Source: Gammaproteobacteria bacterium DTU037 (GTDB lineage: Bacteria; Pseudomonadota; Gammaproteobacteria; Pseudomonadales; Pseudomonadaceae). Taken from it: a stretch of 39,510 nt of DNA. Positions 17,602-28,890 of the stretch are shown piece after piece; the first letter of the stretch is position 1, and each line of letters begins with the position of its first letter. The position numbers and the translations under genes are program-made. The notes under the pieces are model-generated. The model saw nothing but the letters and a program-made list of their open reading frames with translations. It was not told the DNA's origin and did not search any database. Location of the stretch: positions 21,138 through 60,647 of the forward strand of contig LFRZ01000122.1 in assembly GCA_001513025.1 (NCBI GenBank). Reading direction: 5' to 3'.

Positions 17602-18471
17602 ATGATGAAGTATCAAACCGGTATTCTGGCTGATCCTGTACCACCACTGGCGCGCCATGTTTTTTTTACCCTCGATTCTAGTGAACATCTTGCTGCAGCA
17701 TTGCGTCGTTTAGCGCTGATGGTCGATGGTGATGCAACGGTGGTCGGGTTTGGTCAGTCACTGCTGCAAGGGTTAAATGTAAAACTGGATAAAATGCGCA
17801 TTTTTCCAGCCCTGAGCAATCAAGGCATTGACATTCCTTCCACTCAGCATGCGCTATGGTGCTGGCTGCGTGGTGATGACCGCGGCGAATTATTACACCG
17901 TACGCAGGCCTTGATTGCTGCGGTCGCACCGGCTTTATCCGTAGTGCAGGTGACTGAAGCCTTTCGTTATAAGACCGGGCATGATTTAACAGGCTATGAA
18001 GATGGTACGGAAAATCCTGTTGAGCAGGCGGCGGTGGAGGCTGCGATTGACTGCGAAGCGCCAGGTGGTAGTTATGCTGGAATACAGCATTGGGTGCATG
18101 ATTTAGCCCATTTCAAAGGTTTGCCGCAAGAAGAGCAAGACCATATTTTTGGCCGTCGTTTAAGCGATAATGAAGAAATTGAGGATGCGCCAGAGTCCGC
18201 GCATGTCAAACGCACTGCTATGGAGGATTTTGAGCCTGAGGCCTTTGTGGTGCGTCGCTCAATGCCCTATATCGATGGAGATGAAGCAGGGCTAGTGTTC
18301 TTATCGTTTGCGCACACCTTAGACTTTTATGAAATGCAATTGCGCCGCATGATTGGTCTGGATGATGGCATTGTTGATGGCTTGTTTCGTTTCAGTCGCC
18401 CGGTCAGCGGTGGTTACTATTGGTGCCCGCCGATTGAAAATGGCCAGCTGCAGTTAACTGCATTGTTTTAA
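17602..18471 (+). CDS. Dye-decolorizing (DyP-type) heme peroxidase
   Basis: A 289-residue DyP peroxidase (YfeX-like branch). The defining GxxDG motif is GYEDG at 131-135, with Asp134 as distal acid. His201 in SAHVKR is the probable proximal heme ligand, and Arg near 219 in VVRRSMPY the distal arginine. No signal peptide and no C-terminal encapsulin-targeting tail, so a free cytoplasmic enzyme. An upstream ATG (17578) is in frame, but the AGGAG at 17591-17595 lies inside that extension, six bases before the ATG at 17602, which is therefore chosen. Confidence 0.93.
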   Translation: MMKYQTGILADPVPPLARHVFFTLDSSEHLAAALRRLALMVDGDATVVGFGQSLLQGLNVKLDKMRIFPALSNQGIDIPSTQHALWCWLRGDDRGELLHRTQALIAAVAPALSVVQVTEAFRYKTGHDLTGYEDGTENPVEQAAVEAAIDCEAPGGSYAGIQHWVHDLAHFKGLPQEEQDHIFGRRLSDNEEIEDAPESAHVKRTAMEDFEPEAFVVRRSMPYIDGDEAGLVFLSFAHTLDFYEMQLRRMIGLDDGIVDGLFRFSRPVSGGYYWCPPIENGQLQLTALF

Positions 18472-18519
18472 TCGATAAGTCACCCGGCATCGCTGCTCAG
18501 CAGTGCCGGGCTGACTGAG

Positions 18520-19263
18520 TTAGCGCACGGGTTTAACGCTGCGCTGCTCAACCCAGAGTAAGGTGGCGCCAGCAATCGCTGCCGGCATGGCGATTAGATT
18601 AAAAAATGGCACCATCAGTGCCAAATAAGTGATGCCGCCAAAGCCCAAACTGAGCAAGCGTCTGCTGCGTAACCATTCCATCATCACAGGCCAGCTGACT
18701 TTATTATTGTCTGCTGGGTAGTCAATATACTGCACTGCCATCATCCAAATATTAAACAGTACCCACAGCGGCGCCGCGATAATATTGAGCCCAGGAATAA
18801 AAGATAAAATCAGCAAACCCAGTGCGCGCGGCAGAAAGTAGCCCAGCTTACGCATTTCACGGGCCATGGTCCGTGGCACCATGGCCAGCAACTCGCCCCA
18901 GCTAAAGGGTGGAAAATGGTCTTCACCGCGGGCAATCACTTCAACTTTTTCAGCCAGAAAACTATTAAAAGGCGCGGCAATCAGATTGGCGATGGTGGTA
19001 AAAGTAAAAAATATAATCAACAGAACCAGCACAACAAACAGCGGCCATAAAATGTAGTCTAAGAATGACAGCCAGCTGGGCAGATTGGGCATCAGTTGTG
19101 CAACCCAGCCATTAAAACGCTGGACTGCAAAGTAAATCAGGCCAAAAAAAACTACGATATTAATTGAGAGCGGTAATAGCACGAACATGCGCAAACCGGG
19201 GCGCATAATCATTTTAAAGCCAGCATTTAAATACTGGGGGCCGCCAAGAGGCTGAGCAGGCAT
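18520..19263 (-). CDS. cysZ: Sulfate transporter CysZ
   Basis: A 247-residue inner-membrane protein of the CysZ/EI24 family, which imports sulfate for cysteine synthesis. Four strong hydrophobic stretches are visible (about 25-50, 67-95, 145-175 and 205-235). [23 protein letters not shown] and [32 protein letters not shown] are characteristic. A GGAAA site precedes the ATG. Convergent with the peroxidase gene and divergent from trxB. The sulfate-binding protein at 25966 is the window's other sulfate uptake gene. Confidence 0.93.
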   Translation of the reverse strand: MPAQPLGGPQYLNAGFKMIMRPGLRMFVLLPLSINIVVFFGLIYFAVQRFNGWVAQLMPNLPSWLSFLDYILWPLFVVLVLLIIFFTFTTIANLIAAPFNSFLAEKVEVIARGEDHFPPFSWGELLAMVPRTMAREMRKLGYFLPRALGLLILSFIPGLNIIAAPLWVLFNIWMMAVQYIDYPADNNKVSWPVMMEWLRSRRLLSLGFGGITYLALMVPFFNLIAMPAAIAGATLLWVEQRSVKPVR

Positions 19264-19441
19264 AGCGTGTTTCCTATCCGAGTGGCACCAGAGGTGAGGT
19301 TGGTAGACAATATGAGCAGAGTCAAACAGTGATTAAGTGGTGTAGTCTGTGCATATTCATCATGCTTAAGGTTAGAGTTTGGCGCGTGACTGTGCAAACT
19401 GTAACCTATGACACACTATTTTGCTTTAGGTCCCTTATTAG

Positions 19442-20395
<954 letters not shown>

Positions 20396-20419
20396 GTCTT
20401 CTGCAGTAACAGATGGGTC

Positions 20420-20457
20420 AAAAAAGCCGCTTTGCATCATGCAATAGCGGCTTTTTT
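20420..20457. terminator. Bidirectional terminator after trxB
   Basis: A run of A, stem GCCGCT/AGCGGC extended by an inner TTGCAT/ATGCAA pairing, then a run of T. It separates trxB from the convergent DUF2069 gene. Confidence 0.88.
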
Positions 20458-20472
20458 GTTACTGGAGCCGGC

Positions 20473-21843
<1,371 letters not shown>

Positions 21844-21922
21844 GTCAGTTACCTTAAAAAACGCATGCGGCATTCTAACAGGCTAAGCCGCTTGGGCGGT
21901 ATCCTTCACAGAAGAGAGATAA

Positions 21923-22390
21923 ATGATGAGAAAATACCTGAGGATGGTTGTGTTGCTGGTATTGACTGGCTGCGGCCAAGCCGAGTCGCTGGGTCCCGAT
22001 CAGCATGGTGTGCCGATTGCTGAGTCTGCGCTGGTGGGGCAGTGGTTGGTGATTAATTATTGGGCGGTGTGGTGCGCGCCCTGCCGTAAGGAAATTCCAG
22101 AGCTGAATACCCTGCATCATGCGCAGTATGCTCAAGGCATACGGGTCTTGGGGGTTAATTATGATCAATTGCAAGGGGCAGAGCTATTGGTCGACAGTCA
22201 GCAGTTGGGTATTGCTTTTCCGGTGCTGAGCCGTGATCCAGCGTTACGCTTTGCTTTACCTGCGGTGCGCGGCTTACCTGTTACTTATATTGTTAATCCG
22301 CAAGGCCAGTTGGTCAGTCAATTGCACGGTGAGCAAAGTATGCAGAGTATTCTTCAGGCGTTAGCTGACGCGGGCTGGTCAGCGCCGTAA
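21923..22390 (+). CDS. TlpA-like thioredoxin-fold lipoprotein
   Basis: A 155-residue envelope thiol oxidoreductase. The lipobox LVLTGC gives lipid-modified Cys17. The thioredoxin site is WAVWCAPCRKEIPE with Cys51 and Cys54, and the cis-Pro loop is GLPVTYIVNP. CAPC is usual in reducing members such as TlpA and ResA, involved in cytochrome c maturation or in keeping periplasmic cysteines reduced. The ribosome binding site is GAGAGA. It stands alone between the divergent arsC-like operon and convergent smpB. Confidence 0.9.
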   Translation: MMRKYLRMVVLLVLTGCGQAESLGPDQHGVPIAESALVGQWLVINYWAVWCAPCRKEIPELNTLHHAQYAQGIRVLGVNYDQLQGAELLVDSQQLGIAFPVLSRDPALRFALPAVRGLPVTYIVNPQGQLVSQLHGEQSMQSILQALADAGWSAP

Positions 22391-22418
22391 TACGCTGACC
22401 TTGCAAGGTTGAGAGCAG

Positions 22419-22901
22419 TTAAAGCGCTTTTTTACGGTCGTGTAAGGCGCGCTGCATCTCACGATTGGAGTCACGTTCCTTTTCTACGTGGCGCTTATCG
22501 TATTCTTTTTTACCTTTACCCAAGGCAATTTCACATTTAACTAGATGGTTTTTCCAGTACAGCGCCAAAGCCACGCAGGTGTAACCTTTTTGCTGGACGC
22601 CGGTAAAAAGCTTATCCAGTTCGCTGCGGTTGAGCAAAAGCTTACGTGTACGTGTCGGGTCAGTAATCACATGGGTACTGGCGGCCGTCAGCGGACTGAT
22701 ATGACAGCCCATCAGCCACGCTTCGCCGTCTTTAAGTAAGACGTAACTGTCCACCAGTTGCGCTTTGCCTGCACGTAAACTTTTGATTTCCCAGCCAGCC
22801 AGAGCAATACCTGCCTCCATTCGCTGTTCGACAAAATAATCGTGTAGCGCTTTTTTATTCAGCGCAATGGTGCCTTTCGGTTGTTTTTTATGTTTAGCCA
22901 T
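22419..22901 (-). CDS. smpB: SsrA-binding protein SmpB
   Basis: A 160-residue RNA-binding protein that delivers tmRNA to stalled ribosomes for trans-translation. Family marks: [38 protein letters not shown] at the N-terminus, [23 protein letters not shown], and a basic C-terminal tail ([28 protein letters not shown]) that enters the mRNA channel. The tmRNA gene itself is not in the window. Divergent from ratA, with 240 bases between, a usual Pseudomonas arrangement. Confidence 0.96.
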   Translation of the reverse strand: MAKHKKQPKGTIALNKKALHDYFVEQRMEAGIALAGWEIKSLRAGKAQLVDSYVLLKDGEAWLMGCHISPLTAASTHVITDPTRTRKLLLNRSELDKLFTGVQQKGYTCVALALYWKNHLVKCEIALGKGKKEYDKRHVEKERDSNREMQRALHDRKKAL

Positions 22902-23140
22902 AGTGGGGGATTATAAGACGTTATGCAGCGTCTGGCGAGGGGCTGCTAAGGAATCTTTATCGTTTACTTGAGAGGTGGCCATGAATGCACGACAATAGCG
23001 TTTTATTGACTGCGTTATGCCGCCTGTTATCGGGATTACATATTGCGCTAGATCGGTTGTGCTGGGCGCAGAAGGGTTTGTCGATAATGGATCAGTTCAG
23101 GCGATCGCAAATGGTTTTTCTTGACGGGTAAAAAGTAACT

Positions 23141-23575
23141 ATGGCCACGCACATTCAACGTTCTGCTCTGCTGCCCTACAGTGCTTCTGCACTGTATACC
23201 TTGATTAATGATGTTCCCAGTTATCCGCAATTTTTACCTTGGTGCTCGGCCAGTGAAGTACTTGAGCAGGGTGACGATTATATGCGTGCGGCCTTAGTGA
23301 TTGCTAAAGGCCATTTATCTCAGCGTTTTGTGACAAAAAACACCTTAGTGCCTGATCAGAGCATCACTATGGCATTGGAAGAAGGACCGTTTAGTCAGTT
23401 ACAGGGCATTTGGGAGTTTAAAGCGCTGGGTGACAAGGCCTGTAAAATCAGTCTGGATTTAGAATTTGATTATGCTGGATCGATTATGAAGGCCACATTA
23501 GGACCTTTATTTACTCAGGCCGCCAATACCATGGTGGATGCATTTTGTCAGCGAGCCAAACAACTCTATGGATAA
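23141..23575 (+). CDS. ratA: RatA/Coq10-type START-domain protein
   Basis: A 144-residue cytoplasmic protein with a polyketide cyclase/START fold: SALLPYSASALYTLINDVPSYPQFLPWCSASEV at the N-terminus and DLEFDYAGSIMKATLGPLFTQAANTMVDAFCQRAKQLY at the end. Despite the name (toxin blocking 70S assembly, reported in E. coli), the family is related to the ubiquinone chaperone Coq10, and a lipid or quinone role is equally likely. Its stop overlaps the start region of rnfH, so the two are coupled. Confidence 0.92.
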   Translation: MATHIQRSALLPYSASALYTLINDVPSYPQFLPWCSASEVLEQGDDYMRAALVIAKGHLSQRFVTKNTLVPDQSITMALEEGPFSQLQGIWEFKALGDKACKISLDLEFDYAGSIMKATLGPLFTQAANTMVDAFCQRAKQLYG

Positions 23576-23903
23576 GCCGATGATCACTGTTGAAGTGGCG
23601 TATGCCTTAGCGCATAAACAGAAAATTGTGCAAATGCAGGTGCCACAGGGCACGACAGCGCGAGACGCTGCCCTAGGATCAGGACTGGAGAGTGAGTTTG
23701 CCGATATAGATCTGCAACACAGTCCTTTAGGGATCTTTGGCAAGAACATTGCGCGCCCACAAGAGCATTGTTTAGAGGACGGCGATCGTGTTGAGATTTA
23801 TCGTCCGTTGCTGGCTGACCCTAAAGAAGTGCGTAAGCAACGTGCTGAGCGCGTAGCACAAGCTAAGGCAGCAGAAGCGGCGCAAACCACTTCTACTGAT
23901 TGA
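23568..23903 (+). CDS. rnfH: RnfH family protein (UPF0125)
   Basis: About 111 residues with a ubiquitin-like beta-grasp fold: ITVEVAYALAHKQKIVQMQVPQGTTARDAAL, SPLGIFGKNI and LEDGDRVEIYRPLLADPKEVRKQRAERV are the family's conserved pieces. The function is unknown; the name comes from an association with rnf clusters. Two ATG codons are possible, at 23568 (inside the ratA stop overlap) and 23580; coupling favours the first, but the second is not excluded. The longer frame from 23538 is mostly ratA sequence and is not used. Confidence 0.9.
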   Translation: MDKPMITVEVAYALAHKQKIVQMQVPQGTTARDAALGSGLESEFADIDLQHSPLGIFGKNIARPQEHCLEDGDRVEIYRPLLADPKEVRKQRAERVAQAKAAEAAQTTSTD

Positions 23904-23918
23904 GTGCTGCTGCCAATC

Positions 23919-24464
23919 TTAGCGTTCGTCGTCTTCGACACGTGACTCTGGAATCGGTGCGACTTCAATATCGTCAACTTCACGCTGGATTTGCTCTTGC
24001 AGCGAGCCTGGGGTTGGCGCTTGCACGGTGTTTTGCGGAAACACTTGAAGTGTTTCTGTGCTGACTGCAGGCGTCTCGCCGACAGGGGTTACTTTTTTAG
24101 ATTGACCTAAAATAGCTTGGTCACGGCTGATGCCTGGTACAAAGTCCCCAGACAGGCCTTGCAGCTGATTGTTTTCGTCAAAGATTAGACTGATACGTTC
24201 TTGTTTGCGTGTACCGCCGGCGAGTTGGATACTGTATAAGTAATCCCAGCGGTTGCTATGGAAGGTATCAGTAATCAGTGGTGTGCCCATAATAAAGCGC
24301 ACTTGGCGCGTGGTCATACCAGGGAGTAACTGGTCAACCATATCTTGAGAGACCACATTGCCTTGCTGAATATCGATTTTATGGACGCCAGGAAATGAGC
24401 ATCCAGCCAGTACCAATAAGCCGGCAAGGGTAAAACTGCGAATAATACGTGTTCTATTTTGCAT
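23919..24464 (-). CDS. bamE: Outer membrane assembly lipoprotein BamE (OmlA/SmpA)
   Basis: BamE is a lipoprotein of the BAM complex, which inserts beta-barrel proteins into the outer membrane. The lipobox LVLAGC places the lipid on Cys22. The SmpA/OmlA domain covers about residues 28-110: [52 protein letters not shown] Pro/Gln-rich acidic tail follows (about 125-181), longer than in E. coli BamE but usual in Pseudomonas OmlA. Divergent from fur, convergent with rnfH. Confidence 0.95.
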   Translation of the reverse strand: MQNRTRIIRSFTLAGLLVLAGCSFPGVHKIDIQQGNVVSQDMVDQLLPGMTTRQVRFIMGTPLITDTFHSNRWDYLYSIQLAGGTRKQERISLIFDENNQLQGLSGDFVPGISRDQAILGQSKKVTPVGETPAVSTETLQVFPQNTVQAPTPGSLQEQIQREVDDIEVAPIPESRVEDDER

Positions 24465-24560
24465 TGGAGACGGACTTCCACTATCGTGAATAAGTAACAG
24501 ATACGCTGATCATACCTGCATTGTGCGCTTCAGCGAAACCGCATTAGTGAGAAAACAACT

Positions 24561-24962
24561 ATGGCTGAAAATATTGAATTACGTAAAGCGGGTTTAAAGG
24601 TCACTTTACCGCGAGTTAAAATCATGAAAATCCTCGAAACATGCGAGCCGCGCCATATGAGCGCAGAGGATGTTTATAAAACATTAATGGAGTCTGGTGA
24701 AGATGTCGGTTTAGCTACGGTATACCGTGTATTGACCCAATTTGAAACAGCAGGCTTGGTCATTCGCCATAATTTTGATGGTGGGCATGCGGTCTTTGAA
24801 TTGGATGATGGCGAACATCATGACCATATTGTCTGTGTTGACAGCGGTGAAGTGTTTGAGTTTTTTGATGAGGAAATTGAAAAACGTCAGCGTAAAATTG
24901 TTGAAGATATGGGTTATGAAATGATTGATCACAACTTAGTGCTCTATGTAAAAAAGAAATAA
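24561..24962 (+). CDS. fur: Ferric uptake regulator Fur
   Basis: A 133-residue Fe2+-dependent repressor. The winged helix (about 1-80) includes LRKAGLKVTLPRVKIMKIL and DVGLATVYRVLTQFETAGLV. The metal and dimer domain has HHDHIVCVDSGEVFEFFDEEIEKRQ with the His cluster and a single Cys. As in P. aeruginosa Fur, the CxxC zinc pairs of the E. coli protein are missing. The sequence otherwise follows Pseudomonas Fur closely. The ribosome binding site is weak (GAGAAAA). I see no clear Fur box in the 96-base bamE-fur gap. Confidence 0.96.
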   Translation: MAENIELRKAGLKVTLPRVKIMKILETCEPRHMSAEDVYKTLMESGEDVGLATVYRVLTQFETAGLVIRHNFDGGHAVFELDDGEHHDHIVCVDSGEVFEFFDEEIEKRQRKIVEDMGYEMIDHNLVLYVKKK

Positions 24963-25054
24963 CAGTGTGCCGGATTGGGTGTCTAGTAGCGCACAGTGGC
25001 ATTTAGCCTTCTCTGCGCAGAGTGCCTCTCTTTACAATCTATCGTTTCAGGGTT

Positions 25055-25813
25055 ATGGCTTTGCCTAAGCGTAGGTTCGCCACACCGGTCTTGACTGAGC
25101 GTTTTATCAACCACCGGTGCCTGCGGGCTATATTTGTCGTCCGCGTTTGTGTGAGCAGCTCAATAGCGGATTACAAGGACGCTTGCTGTTAGTGTGCGCC
25201 CCTGCAGGCTCTGGTAAGCGTGCTTTAGTCAGTAAGTTTTGTGGGCAGTTACCTACGCCGTAGCGCACTGTGTGGTTGGCGCTCAGTGCTCGTTATCGCG
25301 CGCTAGGGCGTTTTTAAGGCTTCTTGGCAGCACTGCACAGTATATATCCTGATATCGCTGAGCAAGGGTTGCAACTTTAAAAGCCCGACACAACCATCAG
25401 GCCTTTCCTTATGAGGCATGGTTTGATGATTTGGATCCCGCCGCGCCAGTGCGGATTGTCTTAGCTGATTACCAGCTGGTGCAAAGTGAAGTGCTGGATC
25501 ACAGTTTGCAATATTTTTTAAATCATCTGCCGAGCGGCTTGCTGTTGTTGGTCAATAGCCGTCAGCGACCCAATTGGCATTAGCCCGCTGGCGTTTATGA
25601 GGCGTTAAGTGCGCGGGAGTTGGCCGTGTTGCAGTTGATTGCGCAAGGCTGTCCAGTCAGGATGTCAGTGATAAGTTGTGTATGTCGCTGCATACGGTGA
25701 AAACCCATGCGGGTAATATCAATCTTAAACAGGGTGTTGAGCGCCGCACGCAAGCGGTTGCGAGGGCCCAAAAATTGGGCGTGCGGGTCTGGTTTTTAAT
25801 CTGCCTGCGGTGA
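25055..25813 (+). pseudogene. Decayed MalT-type LuxR-family transcriptional regulator
   Basis: No open frame covers this interval, but pieces in different frames match a MalT/LuxR-type regulator (normally about 900 residues). ATG 25055 begins MALPKRRFATPVLTER; a T run at 25102-25105 has lost one base, after which FYQPPVPAGYICRPRLCEQLNSG and the Walker A APAGSGK continue up to a stop near 25261. Then come VRIVLADYQLVQSEVLDHSLQYFLNHLPSGLLLLVNSRQRPNWH (about 25450-25580), and, directly joined, the C-terminal LuxR helix-turn-helix ALSARELAVLQLIAQGC and, after another one-base loss near 25651, SDKLCMSLHTVKTHAGNI ending at 25813. The central helical repeat region is deleted. It is non-functional. 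Confidence 0.85.
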
Positions 25814-25916
25814 TGTGCGATCGGCTTAATGCTCTTGATCATTGCTGCGCTGTGCTTGACCTGTGTATGGCTTTATTGGGCAAACTGTCGCTGGGATGTG
25901 TTGCGGGTAGGCTATG

Positions 25917-25948
25917 CCACCGTCTTGCGCTGTAGGGCAGGACGGTGG
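25917..25948 (-). terminator. Possible terminator hairpin after sbp
   Basis: Stem CCACCGTC/GACGGTGG with a 16-base loop, 18 bases past the sbp stop on the minus strand. There is no T tract, so termination is uncertain. Confidence 0.4.
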
Positions 25949-25965
25949 TGGGTGTTTACAGGGGG

Positions 25966-26961
25966 TTATTGGTCAGCGTAGACCTGATCGAAGATTCCAC
26001 CATCATTGAAGTGGGTCTTTTGAATATCAGACCAGCTGCCAAAGGTCGCTTCTACTGGCATAAAATCAACTTTAGGGAAGCGATCGGCAAACTCGGCAAG
26101 AATCTCTGTGTTGCGCGGACGTAAGTAGTTGTTAGCGGCAATGCGCTGCGCTTCATCCGACCATAGGTACTTTAAGTAGGCTTCAGCAATCTTACGCGAG
26201 CCTTTGCGATCAACCACTTTATCTACCACCGTTACAGGAGGTTCAGCTTCAGCGCTGACACTGGGATAGACCACTTCAAAACCACCGCGGCCGAATTCTC
26301 GAGCGATCATTTCTGCTTCATTTTCAAAGGTGATTAAGACATCACCGATTTGGTTTTGAATAAAGGTGCTGGTGGCTGCACGGCCGCCTGTATCCAATAC
26401 AGGTGCTTGTTTAAACAGTTTGCCAACAAAATCTTTCGCGTCTTGTTCAGTGCCACCATGCTTTAAAACATAAGCCCAAGCGGATAAATAAGTATAGCGA
26501 CCGTTACCTGAGGTTTTCGGGTTGGGTACGATAATTTGTACGCCGTCTTTCAGCAAATCAGGCCAGTCGTGCAGGTTTTTTGGATTACCTTTACGCACGA
26601 TCAATACCGTCGCTGAGGTGAAAGGCGCACTATTGTTAGGTAAACGCTCAGCCCAGTTTTCTGGAATTAATTTGCCGTATTCGTACAGCGCATTAATATC
26701 TGTGGCCATATTCATAGTAATGACATCAGCTGGCAGACCATCAATTACTGAGCGTGCTTGCTTGCTTGAACCGCCGTGGGACATTTGAATTTGCGTCGCT
26801 TTATTACCTTGCTCCTGCCAATGCTTTTGGAAAGCAGAATTGTAGTCTTTATAGAAATCGCGCATAACATCATACGAGACATTCAGCAGGGGTGCGGCCT
26901 GTAGGGTGTTAACACCACTAAAGCTGAGGGCAAGAATTGATGCAGCTAACAAACGTTTCAT
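25966..26961 (-). CDS. sbp: Periplasmic sulfate-binding protein Sbp
   Basis: A 331-residue solute-binding protein of the sulfate/thiosulfate ABC importer. Signal peptide about 1-22 (ending LQAA). Core motifs: LLNVSYDVMRDFYKDYNSAFQKHW, the sulfate-contacting MSHGGSSKQARSVIDGLPADVITM, NPKTSGNGRYTYLSAWAY and FGRGGFEVVYPSVSAEAEPPVTVVDKV. The permease and ATPase genes (cysT, cysW, cysA) are not next to it, so this is a standalone binding protein that must work with transporter subunits elsewhere. The promoter is predicted at 26997-27025. Sulfur-limitation control through CysB is expected from the family, not shown here. Confidence 0.94.
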   Translation of the reverse strand: MKRLLAASILALSFSGVNTLQAAPLLNVSYDVMRDFYKDYNSAFQKHWQEQGNKATQIQMSHGGSSKQARSVIDGLPADVITMNMATDINALYEYGKLIPENWAERLPNNSAPFTSATVLIVRKGNPKNLHDWPDLLKDGVQIIVPNPKTSGNGRYTYLSAWAYVLKHGGTEQDAKDFVGKLFKQAPVLDTGGRAATSTFIQNQIGDVLITFENEAEMIAREFGRGGFEVVYPSVSAEAEPPVTVVDKVVDRKGSRKIAEAYLKYLWSDEAQRIAANNYLRPRNTEILAEFADRFPKVDFMPVEATFGSWSDIQKTHFNDGGIFDQVYADQ

Positions 26962-26996
26962 ATCGCGATCCCTTGGAGAAAGAGGAGAAGGGGAAC

Positions 26997-27025
26997 ACTA
27001 TAAGCAAGGCTTGTTATGCTGTAAA
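26997..27025 (-). promoter_or_regulatory. Likely sigma-70 promoter of sbp
   Basis: On the minus strand TTTACA (27020-27025) and TATAGT (26997-27002) are spaced by 17 bases, 36 bases before the sbp ATG. The AT-rich stretch upstream of the -35 would suit an activator such as CysB, but that is inference. Confidence 0.65.
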
Positions 27026-27061
27026 AGAATTAAAAGTAATTTTGATATATCTTTAGTGAAT

Positions 27062-27089
27062 AAAAAGCCCTCGCAAGGAGGGCTTTTTT
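27062..27089. terminator. Terminator after ETF-QO
   Basis: A run of A, stem AGCCCTC/GAGGGCT with a 5-base loop, then a run of T, 15 bases past the end of the ETF-QO gene. On the minus strand the A run becomes the T tract that terminates it. Confidence 0.85.
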
Positions 27090-27103
27090 ACCGCTATGCC
27101 ATA

Positions 27104-28759
27104 TTACATGTTGGGGTAGTTCGGACCGCCAGTGCCTTCTGGTGCAACCCAAGTGATATTTTGTGCAGGGTCTTTAATATCACAAGTTTTACAGTGCACA
27201 CAGTTTTGCGCATTGATCTGGAACGTCTGCTCACCGTTCTCTTGGGTGACAATTTCATACACCCCAGCAGGGCAGTAACGCTGCGCAGGCTCATCGTACA
27301 TCGACAGGTTTTTACCCAGAGGAATACTCGCATCCGCCAGTTTTAGGTGGCATGGCTGTATTTCTTCGTGGTTGGTATTCGACAGAAATACCGAGCTGAG
27401 CTTATCGAAGCTGAGCTTACCGTCAGGCTTAGGATAAACAATCTTCTTCGACTCAGAAGCCAGTTTCAGTTTGGCATAGTCTGGGATTGTGTCGTGCAGA
27501 GTGAAGGGCATTTTACCACCAAAAATATTTTGGTCGATATAGTTAAAGGCCCCACCTAATACCGCGCCGTATTTATGCATCGCTGCACCAAAGTTACGGC
27601 TGGTAAACAGATCGTCATACAACCAGCTTGATTTGAAGGCATCCACATAAGCGGTCAGCTCGTCACCCCCTTCGCGACCCTGCAGAACCGCATCGGCGGC
27701 AGCTTCCGCAGCCAACATACCGGACTTCATCGCCGTGTGGTTGCCTTTAATTTTGGCAAAGTTCAGTGTGCCTAAATCACAGCCGACCAAGGCGCCGCCT
27801 GGGAAGACCATCTTCGGCAGTGAGTTGAGGCCGCCTTTAGCAATTGCACGGGCGCCATAGGCTACACGGGTACCACCGGTGAGGTATTGGCTGACTACTG
27901 GATGGTGTTTGTAGCGCTGAAACTCATCAAAAGGTGATAAGTGTGGGTTGCTGTACGAGAGGTCAACGATTAAGCCCACAACCACTTGATTGTTTTCAAT
28001 GTGGTACAAGAAAGAACCGCCTGGGTTGTCATCATCCAGCGGCCAGCCTGCGGTGTGCACCACCAAGCCTTCTTCGTGTTTTGCGGGGTCAATGTCCCAA
28101 ATTTCTTTAATGCCGATACCGTAATGCTGAGCATCGGCTTCGCTATCGAGATTGTAGCGTTTGATGAGTTGCTTACCGATATGACCACGGCAACCTTCGG
28201 CAAATAGCGTGTATTTTGCACGCAATTCCATACCTGGAGTGTAGACGCCGTCTTTCGGATTACCGTCGCGGTCAACGCCCATGTCACCGGTTAAAATACC
28301 GTAGACAGCCCCTTTTTCATTGATTAAAGCTTCTTGTGCAGCAAAGCCGGGATAGACTTCTACGCCAAGATTTTCTGCTTGCTCGGCAAGCCAGCGGCAT
28401 AAATTACCCAAAGAAATGATGTAATTGCCTTCGTTGTGCATGGTTTTTGGCACAAAAAAGTTTGGTATTTTTTGCCCGTTTTCGGCATTTTTTAATAAAT
28501 AAATGTCGTCACGCTTCACTGGTGTATTGAGTGGCGCACCCAATTCTTTCCAGTTTGGAAACAATTCATCGAGCGCGCGGGTCTCAAAAACAGCACCGGA
28601 AAGAATATGAGCACCGACTTCGGAGCCTTTTTCAACGACGCAAACACTGATCTCTTGACCGGCTTCTAAAGCCTTTTGTTTGAGTCGACATGCGGCTGAA
28701 AGGCCTGAAGGGCCTGCGCCGACGATGACGACATCAAATTCCATAAATTCGCGTTCCAC
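27104..28759 (-). CDS. Electron transfer flavoprotein-ubiquinone oxidoreductase (ETF-QO)
   Basis: A 551-residue membrane-associated enzyme that moves electrons from reduced ETF to ubiquinone, linking fatty-acid and amino-acid dehydrogenases to respiration. FAD motif VVIVGAGPSGLSAACRLKQKA near residues 10-30; long FAD and quinone domains follow; the C-terminus carries the 4Fe-4S site, with CPAGVYE and then CVHCKTCDIKDP. The start is the GTG at 28757-28759, with AGGAG seven bases upstream, giving MEREFMEFDVV as in Pseudomonas. Divergent from etfBA, its electron donor. Confidence 0.95.
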   Translation of the reverse strand: MEREFMEFDVVIVGAGPSGLSAACRLKQKALEAGQEISVCVVEKGSEVGAHILSGAVFETRALDELFPNWKELGAPLNTPVKRDDIYLLKNAENGQKIPNFFVPKTMHNEGNYIISLGNLCRWLAEQAENLGVEVYPGFAAQEALINEKGAVYGILTGDMGVDRDGNPKDGVYTPGMELRAKYTLFAEGCRGHIGKQLIKRYNLDSEADAQHYGIGIKEIWDIDPAKHEEGLVVHTAGWPLDDDNPGGSFLYHIENNQVVVGLIVDLSYSNPHLSPFDEFQRYKHHPVVSQYLTGGTRVAYGARAIAKGGLNSLPKMVFPGGALVGCDLGTLNFAKIKGNHTAMKSGMLAAEAAADAVLQGREGGDELTAYVDAFKSSWLYDDLFTSRNFGAAMHKYGAVLGGAFNYIDQNIFGGKMPFTLHDTIPDYAKLKLASESKKIVYPKPDGKLSFDKLSSVFLSNTNHEEIQPCHLKLADASIPLGKNLSMYDEPAQRYCPAGVYEIVTQENGEQTFQINAQNCVHCKTCDIKDPAQNITWVAPEGTGGPNYPNM

Positions 28760-28871
28760 AAGCTATCTCCTACTGATGCTGTTCATTATTTTATTTTGGT
28801 AGGCATGGATCTTTCACTGACATCGTGATTGTTTTTCAGCATTATATCCATCACTACGCGTTCTTCCAATA

Positions 28872-28885
28872 CAAACGATCGTTTG
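28872..28885. promoter_or_regulatory. PsrA-like operator palindrome in the etf divergent region
   Basis: A perfect 14-base palindrome CAAACGATCGTTTG. It fits the published Pseudomonas PsrA motif G/CAAAC(N2-4)GTTTG/C, and ETF genes are among reported PsrA targets. It lies just past the predicted -10 of the ETF-QO promoter, over the likely transcription start, where a repressor would block initiation. Confidence 0.7.
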
Positions 28886-28890
28886 AATTT

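Noticed and set aside
17602-18471. DyP peroxidase as encapsulin cargo
   Set aside because: The C-terminus lacks a targeting peptide and there is no encapsulin shell gene next to it.
23141-23903. ratA-rnfH as a toxin-antitoxin module
   Set aside because: The naming is historical. The pair is core in gammaproteobacteria, RatA belongs to the Coq10/START family, and nothing in the sequence marks RnfH as an antitoxin.
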